NCBI GenBank assembly: GCA_032622095.1
Contig: CP136065.1
Coordinates: 247,689,474-247,753,473 of the forward strand
Origin: Siphonodentalium dalli
Taxonomy: Eukaryota; Mollusca; Scaphopoda; Gadilida; Siphonodentaliidae
DNA: 64,000 nt
Direction: 5' to 3'
The notes beneath the pieces were generated by a model. The model did no database searches and had not been told where the DNA came from. It worked only from the letters and a program-made list of their open reading frames with translations. Of the stretch, positions 46,395 through 57,794 are shown piece by piece. The number at the start of each line of letters is the position of its first letter. Within the stretch, counting starts at the first letter, position 1. The translations under genes and the position numbers were made by a program.

Positions 46395-46735
46395 TGACCT
46401 ACGCCCGTAGAGATCGTGCACCAATTCAAAACCTGGGAACTATTTGAAGTTCTGACCTGCATGTTGAAACTGGGGACTTTATAACGTTGAGCAACAACGT
46501 ATATAGGGAAGTTTTTTTCATTGTTCCTTAATCATCTATTTCACAGTAGGCCCGTGAGTAGGGGGAGTCCAAGTCTGCTCGTACTAAAACCATGCAGCTA
46601 ACATATTGGGATAGCGAGATGCCAGTTAACTAAACACCTCGCTATCCCAATATATGTGTTGGTTTTAGTACGAGCAGACTTGGACTAAGTAGGGGGTGGT
46701 CCCAGCTCGAGATTGCATGATCTCTACGGACGTAA
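46395..46735. mobile_element. Inverted pair flanking a nested hairpin
   Basis: 'tacgcccgtagagatcgtgca' near 46,401 and its inverted counterpart 'tgcatgatctctacggacgta' near 46,714 bracket the hairpin at 46,566-46,686. Possibly the ends of an older small element into which the hairpin inserted. Confidence 0.55.
46566..46686. mobile_element. 121-bp snap-back element with ~9-bp flanking repeat
   Basis: Arms 'agtccaagtctgctcgtact' and the mirrored 'agtacgagcagacttggact', continuing inward to 'attgggatagcgag'/'ctcgctatcccaat'. Flanked by agtaggggg (46,557-46,565) and agtaggggg (46,688-46,696, after one extra base). No coding capacity. Confidence 0.82.
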
Positions 46736-46739
46736 GCCA

Positions 46740-47130
46740 GAGTAGAGATTCGTGACATGGTCTATAAGGATAAACGACAGCATGTCATACCAACATTACC
46801 CTATAACACCAGACTGCATGGTAACCTGTGAGAAAAGATGCGGAGTCGATATATGCCATAAAATAGCTCACCCATAGGTAAGCGATATGATGCTGTTAAC
46901 ACGATAACATGCAATAAATTCAGGACAGCTTCGATGCGAGTGTCAGAGCGGAGGTCCATAAAATCTGGGGACAATTGGGGAGGTAATCGAGAGCAGCGCC
47001 CGCACGCCATGCGACACAAATTACGGCAATAAAACGGACAATGCTGTATAGGAACGATATGCCAGAATATACCGCATAATTAACACACGTATACATACAC
47101 AAACAAAATGACCCTCATTCAGGTAACGTC
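46740..47130. other. Unannotated spacer
   Basis: No gene recognised. Confidence 0.4.
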
Positions 47131-47382
47131 ATGTGTGGGAGGGAGAAAGAGAGGCGATGAAGGAGACAAGGAGACATGAAGAAATAGAGTGAAAGAGAAG
47201 CAGGAATGATAAGAGTGAGCAAGCAAGAGAAAGGACGTGTACAGGGAAAGATGAAAGAAAGAGAGTGGGGAGAGGGAGCAGGGAAAGGTAGAGAGAGGAG
47301 AGAGCAGTGGGGAACGAGAGGGAGAGGGAGTAGGAAAAGAGAGGGGTCGAGTGGAAAGACCGAGGGAGTGGGGAAAGAGATG

Positions 47383-47426
<44 letters not shown>

Positions 47427-47631
47427 CAGATGGGAACGAGTAAGGAGAGAGATTGGTGGGGAAAGATATATTTTGGGAGTATGGAACGAGAGATTGGGTG
47501 TGGAAAGAGAAAGCTAATGGGGAAAAGAGATACGAGGAAGAGATGCATGGAGTATGGAAATAGAGAGAGGTAGTGGGGAATGAGAGGTGGAGTCGGGAAC
47601 TAGAGATGGAGTGGGAAAGAGAACGGGGTGT

Positions 47632-47676
<45 letters not shown>

Positions 47677-50195
47677 TAGAGAGAGTGGAGTATAGAAATA
47701 GAGAGATGGAGATAGGGTAAGAGAGAGGGAGCGGTGAAAGAGAGAGGGGTGGAGTGGGGAAAGAGAGAGGGGTAGTAGAGAAAAGAGGGGGAATTGAGAA
47801 CGAGAGAGGGAATAGGGAACGAGAGGGAATGGGAAAGAGAAAGGGGAGAGAGGGGAGTGGGGAAAGCGAGAGGGAGTAGAGAAAGAGAGCGGGAGTGGGG
47901 AAATATAGAGGGGTAGATAAAGAGAGGAGAAAGCGAGAGAGAGAGAGAGAGTGGGGAAAGAGATAGAGTTGGAAAGAGAGAGGGTGTAGAGAAAGAGAGG
48001 AGAAAGAACGAGGGAGTGTGTGTGTGTGTGAAAAGAGAGGCCGAGTATAGAGAAAGAGAGGAGAAAGATAGAGTGGGAAAAGAGAGGGAGTGGAGAAAGA
48101 GAGAGAGAGGGGGTGGGAAAAAAAATAGGGAGTTGGGGAAAGAGAGAGAGAGAGAGAGAGGGGAGAGATCGAGAGGGAGTGGGGAAAGGGAGAGATAGAG
48201 GGGGAATAGAGAGGGTGTGGGGAAAGAGAGAGGGGATGGGGAACGAGAAGCAGGAATGGTAAGAGGGACCAAGAAAAAGAGAGGGGTGTACACAGGGGAA
48301 GATGAGTGTGCGAGTACGAAAAGAGAGGGATCGACTACCGAGTGGGGAAATAGAAGAGTAGAGCACGAGATAGCGATAGAGAGAGCGAGTCAGAGGGAAA
48401 CGAGAGATGTGGTATGGAGAGAGAGAAAGAGATGGTATATGGGGAAAGAGAGATATAGGGAGTAGGGAACGAGAGATGGAATGTGGAAAGAGAAAGGGAG
48501 AGGGAAGAGAGAGAGAGAGGTGAAGAGAGGGAGTATGGAAATAGAGATGGAGTGGGAAGAGAGAGAGAGAGAGAGAGGGGGGGGGGAGTATGGAAATGGA
48601 GATAGGGAGTAGGGACAACGAGAGAGGGAGAGGGGAAAGTTGGAGGGATATTAGGGAAAAAGAGAGGAAATATGAAACGAGAGAGGGAGTGGGGAAAGAG
48701 AGAGAGAGAGAAAGATAGGGAGCTGGGAAAGAGAGGGGAAGAGGGAGTTGAAAAAGAGAGGGAGTGTGAAAAGAGATATGAGGGAGGGTATGGAATGGGA
48801 GAGAGAGGGGGATTGTGGAAAGAGAGAGGGACTAGGGAAAGATAGGGAATGGGGAATGAGAGAGGGAGTAGGGAAAGAGATAATGGGGAACGACAGAGAG
48901 GGGGAGTGGGACAGAGGGAGAGAGAATGCGAAAGAGATAGGGGGAATAGTGAGGGAGTGTGGAACGAGGGAGGGAGTAGAGAGAGAGGGAGGGAGAGAGA
49001 GAGAGAGCGGGAATAGTGAGGGAGTGTGGAACGAGAGAGGGAGTATGGAAAGTGAGGAGTAGGGAAAGAGAGAGAGAGAGAGGTGGGACAGAGGGAGGGG
49101 AGAGGGAGCGAGAATGCGAAAGAGAGAGGGGGGATAGTGAGGGAGTGTGGAACGAGAGAGTGAATAGGTAAATAGAGGAGTGGGGAAAGAGAGAGGGAAT
49201 GGGGAAAGAGAGGGAGTAGGGGACGAGAGGGAGTAGGGAAAGAGAGAGAGGGGGACAGAAGGCGAAAGAGAGAGAGGAGGAATAGTGAGGGAGTGTGGAA
49301 CGGGAGAGGGGTGGGGAAAGAGAGAGGGAATGGGAAAGAGAGGGAGTAGGGAACGAGAGATGGAGTAGGGAAAGATAGAGAGAGGGGGGCAGAGAGAGAA
49401 GGCGAAAGAGAGAGGGGAATAGTGAGGTATTGTGGAACGGGAGAGGGAGTGGGGAAAGAGAGAGGGAATGGGGAAAGAGAGGAGTAGGGAACGAGGGAGG
49501 TGGGAAAGAGAGATATATAGAGGGGAAAGAGAGCGGAGAAAGAGAGAGAGAGAGGGGAAAGAGAGAGAGAGAGAGGATGGGGAAAGAGAGAGGGGAGAGC
49601 GAGGGAGTGTGAAGAGAGAGGGGTAGGGAACGAGAGAGAGAGAGAGAGGGTGAGTGTGGAAAGAGAGAGGGGGTAGGGAAAGAGAGAGGGGGAGTGGGAA
49701 AAGAAAGAGGGAGTGGGAAAAGAGATAGGAGAGAGAGAGGGGGTAGGGAACGAGAGAGATAGAGAGAGAGAGGGAGTGTGGAAAGAGAGAGGTGGAAGAG
49801 AGAGGGAGTGGGGAAAGGGGGAGAGGGAAAGAAAGAGGGAGAGGGAAAAGAGCGAGAGTGTGAACAGAGATAGGGGTATGGAACGAGAGGGAGTATGGAA
49901 AGAGAGAGGGAGTAGGGAACGAGAGTGGTGAGGAAAGATGGAGTGAGGGGAAAGAGCGAGGGAGTGGAACTGGATATTGAATGGGGGAGAGGCGGAGGGG
50001 AAAGAGAGAGGGTGGGGATATATGGAGTTGGAAAGAGAGGGCGAGTGGAAAGAGAGGGATGGGAGAGATCGAGAGTGAGTGGGGAAAGAGAGGAAGGTGG
50101 AATAGAGAGGGAGTGGGAGAGATGGGATAGGAGAAGAGAAAGGGATGAGATGGAGAGAGCGAGAGAGAGAGAGGGGTGAGAGAGGGAGTGGGGAG
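47131..50195 (+). repeat. 3-kb polypurine minisatellite tract
   Basis: Almost all plus-strand bases are A or G, with sparse T and C. Repeated modules include 'gagagagggagtggggaaag', 'gagagagggagtagggaacg' and 'atagtgagggagtgtggaac'. Pure GA runs are embedded (about 47,390-47,425 and 47,636-47,670). Module order repeats with a period of roughly 150-165 bp around 48,930-49,460. The 499-, 548-, 457- and 259-codon minus-strand frames (Ser/Leu/Pro-rich) arise because the pyrimidine strand lacks stop codons. They have no domains and are not genes. Confidence 0.95.
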
Positions 50196-50394
50196 ATACG
50201 TGCACCGTGTTTTACACCCCAAACCCCACCGATGCAGCGAGTATATAACGGCGAATATTTGACCTGGATCGAAAGGTAAAAGGTAGATTTTCCTCAATTA
50301 GAATTCTTTTGATCGTCGTAAAAGGTGATATATTGTTTTCATTGTTGGGGGAGCTGGTGAAACATTTAAGAGTTTTAGATTACGCAGCCTAACA

Positions 50395-50620
50395 ATACGA
50401 CGAGATGACTCGGTAAACACGTGGTAAATGATGTCAGATTAAACATGAGATATAGCGATAATTTGTTACTCGCTACCACTATATATCCTCGGGCGGTTTA
50501 CATACCACATCGTCAGCTACCGTTTGAAAATATAAGAAAATACCATTTCATTACACAGTATATATTTAGTGCCATGGTTCTTGTAGTTTGGAATAAATTT
50601 CTAAGAATGTCTATTTAGAC
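50395..50620 (+). repeat. Duplicated segment D, left copy
   Basis: Shares 'acgagatgactcg.taa.ca', 'cacgtggt', 'cgggcg' and 'gagctaccgtttgaaaat'-type phrases, in order, with 55,190-55,300 plus 55,960-56,040. The HINE-like element lies between the two copies. Confidence 0.75.
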
Positions 50621-50784
50621 CAGTTGTTGCATGAAGTTGAAAATTCAAAATTTGATTTTCTATATATATATCCTGACATGTAATGAAAGTGTCAATGACA
50701 CTGTAGCTCAACTTAGGTAGGGGAATAATTTAATGGTTGACAGTAAATGGAGGAATAGGAAAGGTGCAAATGAAATGTCTAACC

Positions 50785-51422
50785 TGCGCGAAAGGATTTA
50801 GTCATGCAAAGAGTAAAATACAAGATGGCTGCTGGCGGCCATGTTTTTTGGCCAATTGACCCCAAAATGACTCGTTCCCATCTACGTGTCATTGTTAACA
50901 TCCATGACAAATTTTATGAAGATCTGACCAAAGCTACGACCTACAAACTTCATGATCATCAGACGAACAGTATACGACCTGCAGACCGCGCCAATGGATT
51001 GAATTTTGAAATCCAAAATGGCCCGCGCGAAAGGATTTAGTCATGCAAAGAGTAAAATCCAAGACGGCTGCTGGCGGCCATGTTTTTGGACAGAATGACT
51101 CGTTTCCATCTACATGTCATTGTTATCATCCATGACAAATTTCATGACCATCTGACCAAAGCTACGACCTGTAGCCCGCACCAAAGGATATAGTCATGCA
51201 AAGAGTAAAATCCAAGATAGCTGCTGGCGGCCATGTTTCTTGGCCGAACGACCCCAAAATCACTCGTTCCCATCTACATGTCATTATTAACATCCTTGAC
51301 AAATTTCATGATGATCAGACGAACAGTACGACCTGTAGCCCGCGCCAATGGATTGAATCTTGAAATCCAAGATGGCTGCCAGCGGCCATGTTTTTTGGCC
51401 GAATGACCCCAAAATGACTCAT
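50785..51422 (+). repeat. ~160-bp tandem units, left of the nested insertion
   Basis: About four units. The last is cut after 'aaaatgactcat' by the nested element and resumes at 52,951 with 'cattcccatctacatg', exactly where the unit consensus continues. Confidence 0.9.
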
Positions 51423-52950
51423 TAGTCCAGTGCATTTATGAGAAAAAAATGCCACACCCGGAACTAATTGCAACAGAATTTTTTTTTGCTGGAATACGTA
51501 CATAAACCCTCCATAAACAACATACTAAAAATCGGAAAAAGGGAAATTGGTGAAATAAATTTGGGGAAATTTGTTCAAATCATCAATTTATGGATTTTCA
51601 TGGATGCATATAAGAACAATCAAATTCACAAATCCTACAAATGGTATGTGTATTGTGTCGACCTCAATTTCTTGAACCCAGTACTGAAAACCAGTCCCAG
51701 ATTCATTACGTATTTTTCGAGTTGTGTGCCTTCAAAAACGCGAGTTTACCTGATTTCGGCCCATTTTCGGGGCCTCAATTTCGAAGAATGAGCCAAAATG
51801 CCTTATTTGTGATTAATTATTAAAAAACTAGAGCAAACTGAAGGGATTTTTCAGTGTTATAGTAATGCTTAATACATTATCGGACGTTGATTTAGAATTT
51901 TATGGTTATGTTGTATAAAACAATCTCAAAATAGCCAATTTGACATTTCAGGAAATATGAAATTATGTATGAAAGAACAATGTAAGCAGAAACTGTTAAT
52001 ATAAAGTTTTCTGCTTCAAGATGCATAATTTTGAAGATTTTGTTGATATGCTTTCACCTACCCCATTTTTCTGCCGTTCAAATTTGGAGTATGTTTCCAC
52101 AATGATGAGTGAAATCCAGTGAAATTCATTGGTATAGCCATTGAAATGCTATTTTCTCAACAAAAAAATGATTTAAGAGGACAGATCACATAATTTTACA
52201 CAATAAACTTTCGTAATTTTTTCTGAATATGCCTAAAATCCTTTTAAAATTGACAAAAACGTCCCACAATTGCATTTTCGGAAAAGAGGCTAGACTAAGA
52301 GTTCATAGGACCATAATTTTATTTTCTTCACCAATGTATTTGGAAATACCTTTACATTTTGTTCAATCTAGTATTCTCAAAAGGTTATAAGAAAAGCATG
52401 GCATATGGATATTAATTTATTGAGTTACATGACCTCAAATATGGCATTTCATCACACGAGTTCTGTGTCAAGGCAAATTTGGCTAAGTCCATACAATGGA
52501 ACACACATTTTGTTTGAGAATATTATTATTCTCCTTATTCATAGATGCACATATTAATCATATTTTGTGTTTTATCTAGTGAGGAAATTACTAAAACAGT
52601 GTAAAAGTAATTCATTTTGCTCTAATTTTTTAAATAATTAACCATATAATACGGCATTTGGCTCATTCTGCGAAATTAAGGCTCCGAAATCAGGTAAACT
52701 CGCTTTTTTGAAGGCACACAACTCGAAAAATACTTTGTAGGACTTGTAAATTTGAATTTTTTATATACATTCATGAAAACTCATAAATTGATGATTTTAC
52801 CAAATTTTCTCAAATATTTTTCACGAAATTCACTAATTTCCCTTTTTCCGATTGTTAGTATGTTGTTTATGGAGGGTATATGTACCAATTCCAGCAAAAA
52901 AAAATTCTGTTGCAATTAGTTCTGGGTAAAACCATAAATGCACTGGACTA
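51423..52950. mobile_element. 1.53-kb element with ~400-bp inverted arms, nested in the tandem array
   Basis: Ends are TAGTCCAGTGCATTTATG and its exact reverse complement. The similarity continues about 400 bp inward on both sides: 'gaactaattgcaacagaatt', 'ccataaacaacatacta', 'tcggaaaaagggaaatt', 'cgagttgtgtgccttcaaaa', 'cgagtttacctgatttcgg'. Comparison with the unit it interrupts shows a 3-bp target duplication, CAT (51,420-51,422 and 52,951-52,953). The ~680-bp centre has no transposase frame; frames at 51,468-51,823 are shadows of the left arm. Superfamily not assigned. Confidence 0.88.
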
Positions 52951-54905
52951 CATTCCCATCTACATGTCAATGTCAACATTCATGACAAATTTCATAAAGA
53001 TTAGACCAAGGTACAACCTGTAGCCCGCGCAAAAGGATTTAGTCATGCAAAGAGTAAATTCCAAGATGGCTGCTGGCGGCCATGTTTTTTGGCCGAACGA
53101 CTCCAACAAAAAATTTCATGATGATCAGACGAACAGTACGGCCTGTAGCCCGCGCCAATGGATTGAATTTTGAAATCTAAGATGGCCGCCAGCAGCCATG
53201 TTTTTGGCCGAATGACCGCAAAATGACTCGTTCCCATCTACATGTCAATATTAATATCCATGACAAATTGTATGATGATCAGACTAAAGGTACGACCTGT
53301 AGCCCGTGCTAAAGGATTTAGTCATACAAAGAGTAAAATCCAAGGTGGCTGCTGGCGGCATTGTTTTTTGGCTGAATGACCCCAAAATGACTCGTTCCCA
53401 TCTACATGTCATTGTTAACATCCATGACAAATTTTATGATGATCAGACTAAAGGTACGACCTGTAGCCCGTGCTAAAGGATTTAGTCATACAAAGAGTAA
53501 AATTCAAGATGGCTGCTGGCGGTCATATTTTTGGGCCGAATGACCACAAAATGACTCTTTTCCCATCTACATGTCAATATTAACATCCATGACAAATTTC
53601 ATGATGATCAGATAAACAGATAAACTGTGGCCAGTGCTAATGGATTGAATTTTGAAATCAAAGATGGCCACTGGCGGCCATGTTTTTTGCCCGAATGACC
53701 CCAAAATGACTCGTTCCCATCTACATTTCAATTTCAACAGCCATGACAAATTTCATGATGATCAGACTAAAGGTACGACCTGTAGCCCATGCTAAAGGAT
53801 TTAGTCATACAAAGAGTAAAATCCAAGATGGCTGCTGGCGGCCATGTTTTTTGCCCGAATGACCCAAAAATGAGTCGTTCCCATCTACATGTGATCATTA
53901 ACATCCATGATAAATTTTATGACGATCAGAATAAAGGTACGACCTGTAGCCCGTGCTAAAGGATTTAGTCATACAAAGAGTAAAATCAAAGATGGCTGCT
54001 GGCGGCCATGTTTTTGGGCCGAATGACCCCAAAATGACTCGTTCCCATCTACATGTCAATATTAACACCCACGACAAATTTCATGATGATCAGACGAACA
54101 GTGCGACCTGTGGCCCGTGCTAATGGATTGAATTTTGAAAACAAAGATGGCCACTGGCGGCCATGTTTTTTGTCTGAATGACCCCAAAATGACTCGTTCC
54201 TATTTACATTCCAATTTCAACAGCCATGAAAACTTTTATGATGATCAGACTAAAGGTACGACCTGTAGCCCGTGCTAAAGGATTTAGTCATACAAAGAGT
54301 AAAATCCAAGATGGCTGCCATGTTTTTTGGCCGAATGACCCCCAAAATGACTCGTTCCCATCTACATTCCAATTTCAACAGCCATGACAAATTTCATGAT
54401 TATCAGACTAAAGGTACGACCTGTAGCCCGTGCTAAAGGATTTAGTCATACAAAGAGTAAAATCCAAGATGGCTGCTGGCGGCCATGTTTTTTGCCCGAA
54501 TAACCCAAAAATGACTCGTTCCCATCTACATGTCATTGTTAACATCCATGACAAATTTTATGATGGTCTGACTAAAGGTACGACCTGTAGCCCGTGCTAA
54601 AGGATTTAGTCATGCAAAGAGTAAAATCGAAGATGGCTGCTGTCGGCCATGTTTTTGGCCGAATGACCCCAAAATTACTCGTTCCCATCTACATGTCAAT
54701 ATTAACATCCATGACAAATTTCATGACGATCAGACGAACAGTACGGCATGTAGCCCGTGCTAATGGATTGAATTTTGAAATCTAAGATGGCCGCCATGTT
54801 TTTTTTCCGTATGACCCCAAAATGAATCATTCCGGTACAAATGTTGATGTCAACAGCTATGACAAATTTCATAATGATCCGATCAAAGGTACCACCTGTA
54901 GCCTC
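52951..54905 (+). repeat. ~160-bp tandem units, right of the nested insertion
   Basis: About 12-13 units in mostly regular spacing (for example starts near 53,316, 53,478, 53,637, 53,799, 53,964, 54,121, 54,284, 54,444, 54,604 and 54,763). The 'aaagga' and 'aatgga' types alternate irregularly. Short frames here are artefacts. Confidence 0.93.
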
Positions 54906-54989
54906 TATTGTTGACGCCTTACGCACACACGGACGACAAAGCCATGGCAATGGCTCAAACTTTACAAAGTAAAGTTGAGCTAAAAAGAC

Positions 54990-55190
54990 ATCAGAAGTCG
55001 GGATATGAAGTAAACTTTTTGGGGTTTTTGATTTTGTGATTGGTCCAACAATTGTTTATACAATATCATGCGAGTGTGATCAGGGACGTTAATTCGGGAG
55101 GGGTCAAACACATCACACACGTTTGTATGACATTGTATGGGGGGGGGGTCCCTTCTGAACCCCTGTATGGTGCATAGATTCGTCTGGTTA
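54990..55190. other. Unannotated spacer
   Basis: Contains a poly-G run near 55,140; no gene. Confidence 0.4.
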
Positions 55191-56040
55191 ATAACGACGA
55201 GATGACTCGATAACCACGTGGTTACAAATGTTAGATTACATGTAGACATGATATAAAAACGTTATTTTAACAGCTACTACTTCCCCGGGCGCTATATATT
55301 ATACTAGCAGATTAGCCCGCCACTGGCGGGATTGGTCCCATGCCATGGCTTTGGTCGATCCATTAATTTTTGTTTTTCAAGGTAACCCCGTACAGGCACG
55401 CCGACAGCGTGCTATCATTGCGGGTACCCGTTTCAAGGTCATGTTGGGTGGACAAAATAACCCGACAAAAATATTCCCCGTCCTGAGTTGACCATACATA
55501 ACAAATTTCACGTCGATGTCACCGCTGACGACCGAGATATCGCCCAAGGTCATTTGTGGGTACCCGTTTCAAGGTGAAGGTCACCTCAGGCGGACAAACT
55601 GATCCGACGAAAATCTCCCCCGCCCCTTGGAAGCCCTAAGTACGAATTTCGTCTCGATATCCCCAGTTTCCGAGACGGTCGATTGAGCCGTATTTATACT
55701 CGTGTATATAATCGCTCTTTAACAACGACACCGCAGATACGAACGCTCCTTAATCATTAACCCATCAATTCCAACGACGGTGGCAGGGCGAAGGGTGAAG
55801 GAGTGCTCGGACGTTCTCAGAAGCGGTGCGATGGCACTTCTCGTGGCTTTTTACCTTATATATAGATAGCAAGTTTGGGCTCAATCGGTCGAGCCGTTTT
55901 CGAGTCTATAACGGATATACACATATACGGAAGTCTCAACATATATGGTAGACTACACGGAGTTCGTGAGCTACCGTTTGAAAATAAACTTAGACAAGAT
56001 TATTTGACTGCATATATAGTAGTAGTACTGCATGAGTTTA
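55190..56040 (+). repeat. Duplicated segment D, right copy, split by an insertion
   Basis: Matches 50,395-50,620 at both of its ends (about 55,190-55,300 and 55,960-56,040), with about 0.65 kb of unrelated sequence in the middle. Confidence 0.7.
55300..55930. mobile_element. Insertion in segment D (unclassified dispersed repeat)
   Basis: Starts near 'tagcagattagcccgccact' and ends near 'cgagtctataacggatatac'. It has an internal diverged duplication of about 135 bp ('gggtacccgtttcaaggt' near 55,425 and 55,560, each followed by 'ggacaaa.t.a.ccgac.aa'). The phrase 'caatcggtcgagccgttttc' near its end is of a kind common in invertebrate interspersed repeats. No coding region. Confidence 0.6.
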
Positions 56041-57310
56041 AGACCGACGCTATTGGAGTTTATATCATGGCACTTCAATTCTTAAATTATGATAAGTTGG
56101 GATGAGGTAAACGTTCTTATCATTGTCACATATTGTGTCCAACAACTTTAAAAGACCACTTCGTAGTCCGAGATTTTCAGGTGCATATAGGGCGGGGGAT
56201 ATCAAAACAGATCATAACTTGTTAGGTATTTTGGATTTGCATATATGGGATGGATAATTGGTTATATAGAATTATGTCGGACTGAGAGTTATCGAGATTT
56301 TTTATTGGTTTAACAAAACCACTCCACTGCTCGACGAGTTCCATTTATCGATGACTGCATGGAAACCTGCAGATTGTGGTTCCAGATTAACTAATTAGTA
56401 AGTTTACAGTCCGACATGTGGGACTGATGCATTACCGGGTACCATTTATATTAGTACCCGCATAGCAACTATCTGGGATCAGAGCAATTACACCCATAAA
56501 CCTACCCGGAATAAAACATTTGTCAAACGACGCTTAATGAATTAAAGTCATACCCGCGACATTAAACAGAGAATATTATTTTCTTGATTTGTTTTATCGT
56601 CTGCTTATGTGTTTTGTAATCTTTTGTCGTCTGCTTATCGCCAATCTGACTGTATAATCTCCCTTGTTTGCAGAACGTGACCGTATTGGATGATGGTTAT
56701 TGATGGAGCTGCAACCTTCAATTAAAAAGTTACGTGCTTATTACGTGCGGCTCGAGGTGATCCGTTTTAATTCTGACAGTTCATATTTGCGCGGGAAAAT
56801 GAGTGCCTGGCATTATGTACACATTATTCCACGCCCATCGGTCGACTTCGCTGGCGGACGACAAGTGCGCGTGACAGAACAACGGAATATATATCGAGAT
56901 GACTTCGTACTGCAAACAATCCCTTGGTCGTTTGCAAGCGCATGAAATGAATAATCGCGATACAAACCGAAAGAGCATGCACTCCATTTCGTGGGCCGCC
57001 GCCCCTTTTTCAGATGCCAAAGTCCGAGAGTCAGAGTACAGACATGGTAATACACAGTAAAGGCCGATTCCCGATCGGGCCACAGAGTACCGTATACCGG
57101 TATTTCGAAGCCAACCCCCCCCCCCCGATCGTGCCATGCAATGATGCTGGACAGTTATAACAGCTTAAATGAAATTGCCAAAATTATATTGAGCATTTTG
57201 GCCAAAGGGTGATTTGAGTCTCACAACCATGCATCTTTGGTTAAAATGTTCCATAGTTGGAAATTTCATGGCGGACACAACAGGAGTTGGACATTTCAGA
57301 CGACCATACA
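56041..57310. other. Gene-poor stretch
   Basis: Overlapping frames at 56,700-56,945 (plus) and 56,781-57,137 (minus) have no motif I recognise. Nothing else seen. Confidence 0.4.
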
Positions 57311-57314
57311 TTAA

Positions 57315-57794
57315 AGGTACTCAACCCGATAAAACTCCTCTCAATTACTATTTCAATAGCTTCGGGGGTCAAAAATATTTGATTCGAGTCGAGGAAGTCA
57401 CCCATCAAAGCTCAGATTTGTTAGATATCGATTTTAGAAATCTATTATTTTTCATTATCGGGAATTCTTTCTGGCCCAGAAGATAGTAAAAAATTCGTTA
57501 TTATTACCCACTTGATTATAGAGTTATCCATCCTTGTCTGTTTGAATAGAATTTTGGCGTAAAATCTCGAGCATGTTACCAAATTGACGGCAGTTATAAG
57601 TACTCATCTCGAGAACATAAGAATTTTCAAAAATCAATATCTAATGACTCTGAGCTTTGTTTGATGGGTTCCTCGACTCGAATCAAATATTTTTTACCCC
57701 CAAAGCCAAAGAAATAGTAATATAGGACCCTCTGATCGGATTGTTGTTGTTGGAATCTGTTGAGATGGGGACCCTCTTTACGGGTTGAGTACCT
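57315..57794. mobile_element. TTAA-flanked fold-back element, copy 2
   Basis: Same ends and internal order as 17,227-17,695 (AGGTACTCAACCCG and its reverse complement) with its own TTAA borders (57,311-57,314 and 57,795-57,798). The two copies are collinear with limited differences, including in the central spacer, so the family moved comparatively recently. Confidence 0.87.

Larger units (their letters stand above)
50704..54982 (+). mobile_element. HINE/'pearl'-like element with ~160-bp tandem core
   Basis: Ends are TAGCTCAACTT at the left and AAGTTGAGCTA at the right. The right end is a hairpin ('gctcaaactttac'/'gtaaagttgagc') running straight into CTAA. Between them are about 17 tandem units of ~160 bp in two alternating variants. 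One begins 'aaaggatttagtcatacaaa', the other 'aatggattgaattttgaaat'; both continue into 'aagatggc.gc.ggcggcca' and 'aaaatgactcgttcccatct'. Inverted ends, a 3' hairpin and a tandem core match non-autonomous Helentron-related elements (HINEs), such as oyster 'pearl' elements (family knowledge; match not searched). No Rep/helicase. Interrupted at 51,423-52,950 by another element. Confidence 0.6.

Noticed and set aside
47119-50297. Minus-strand reading frames of 499, 548, 457 and 259 codons rich in Ser, Leu and Pro
   Set aside because: They are the stop-free complement of the polypurine minisatellite. They overlap one another in different frames and have no domain.
50395-56040. LTR-like direct repeats around 50.4 and 55.2 kb
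   Set aside because: The interior is a tandem-repeat element with its own ends, not a retroelement, and the flanks extend unevenly.
56700-57137. Overlapping plus and minus frames of 81 and 118 codons
   Set aside because: Antisense to each other with no recognisable domain; insufficient to call a gene.
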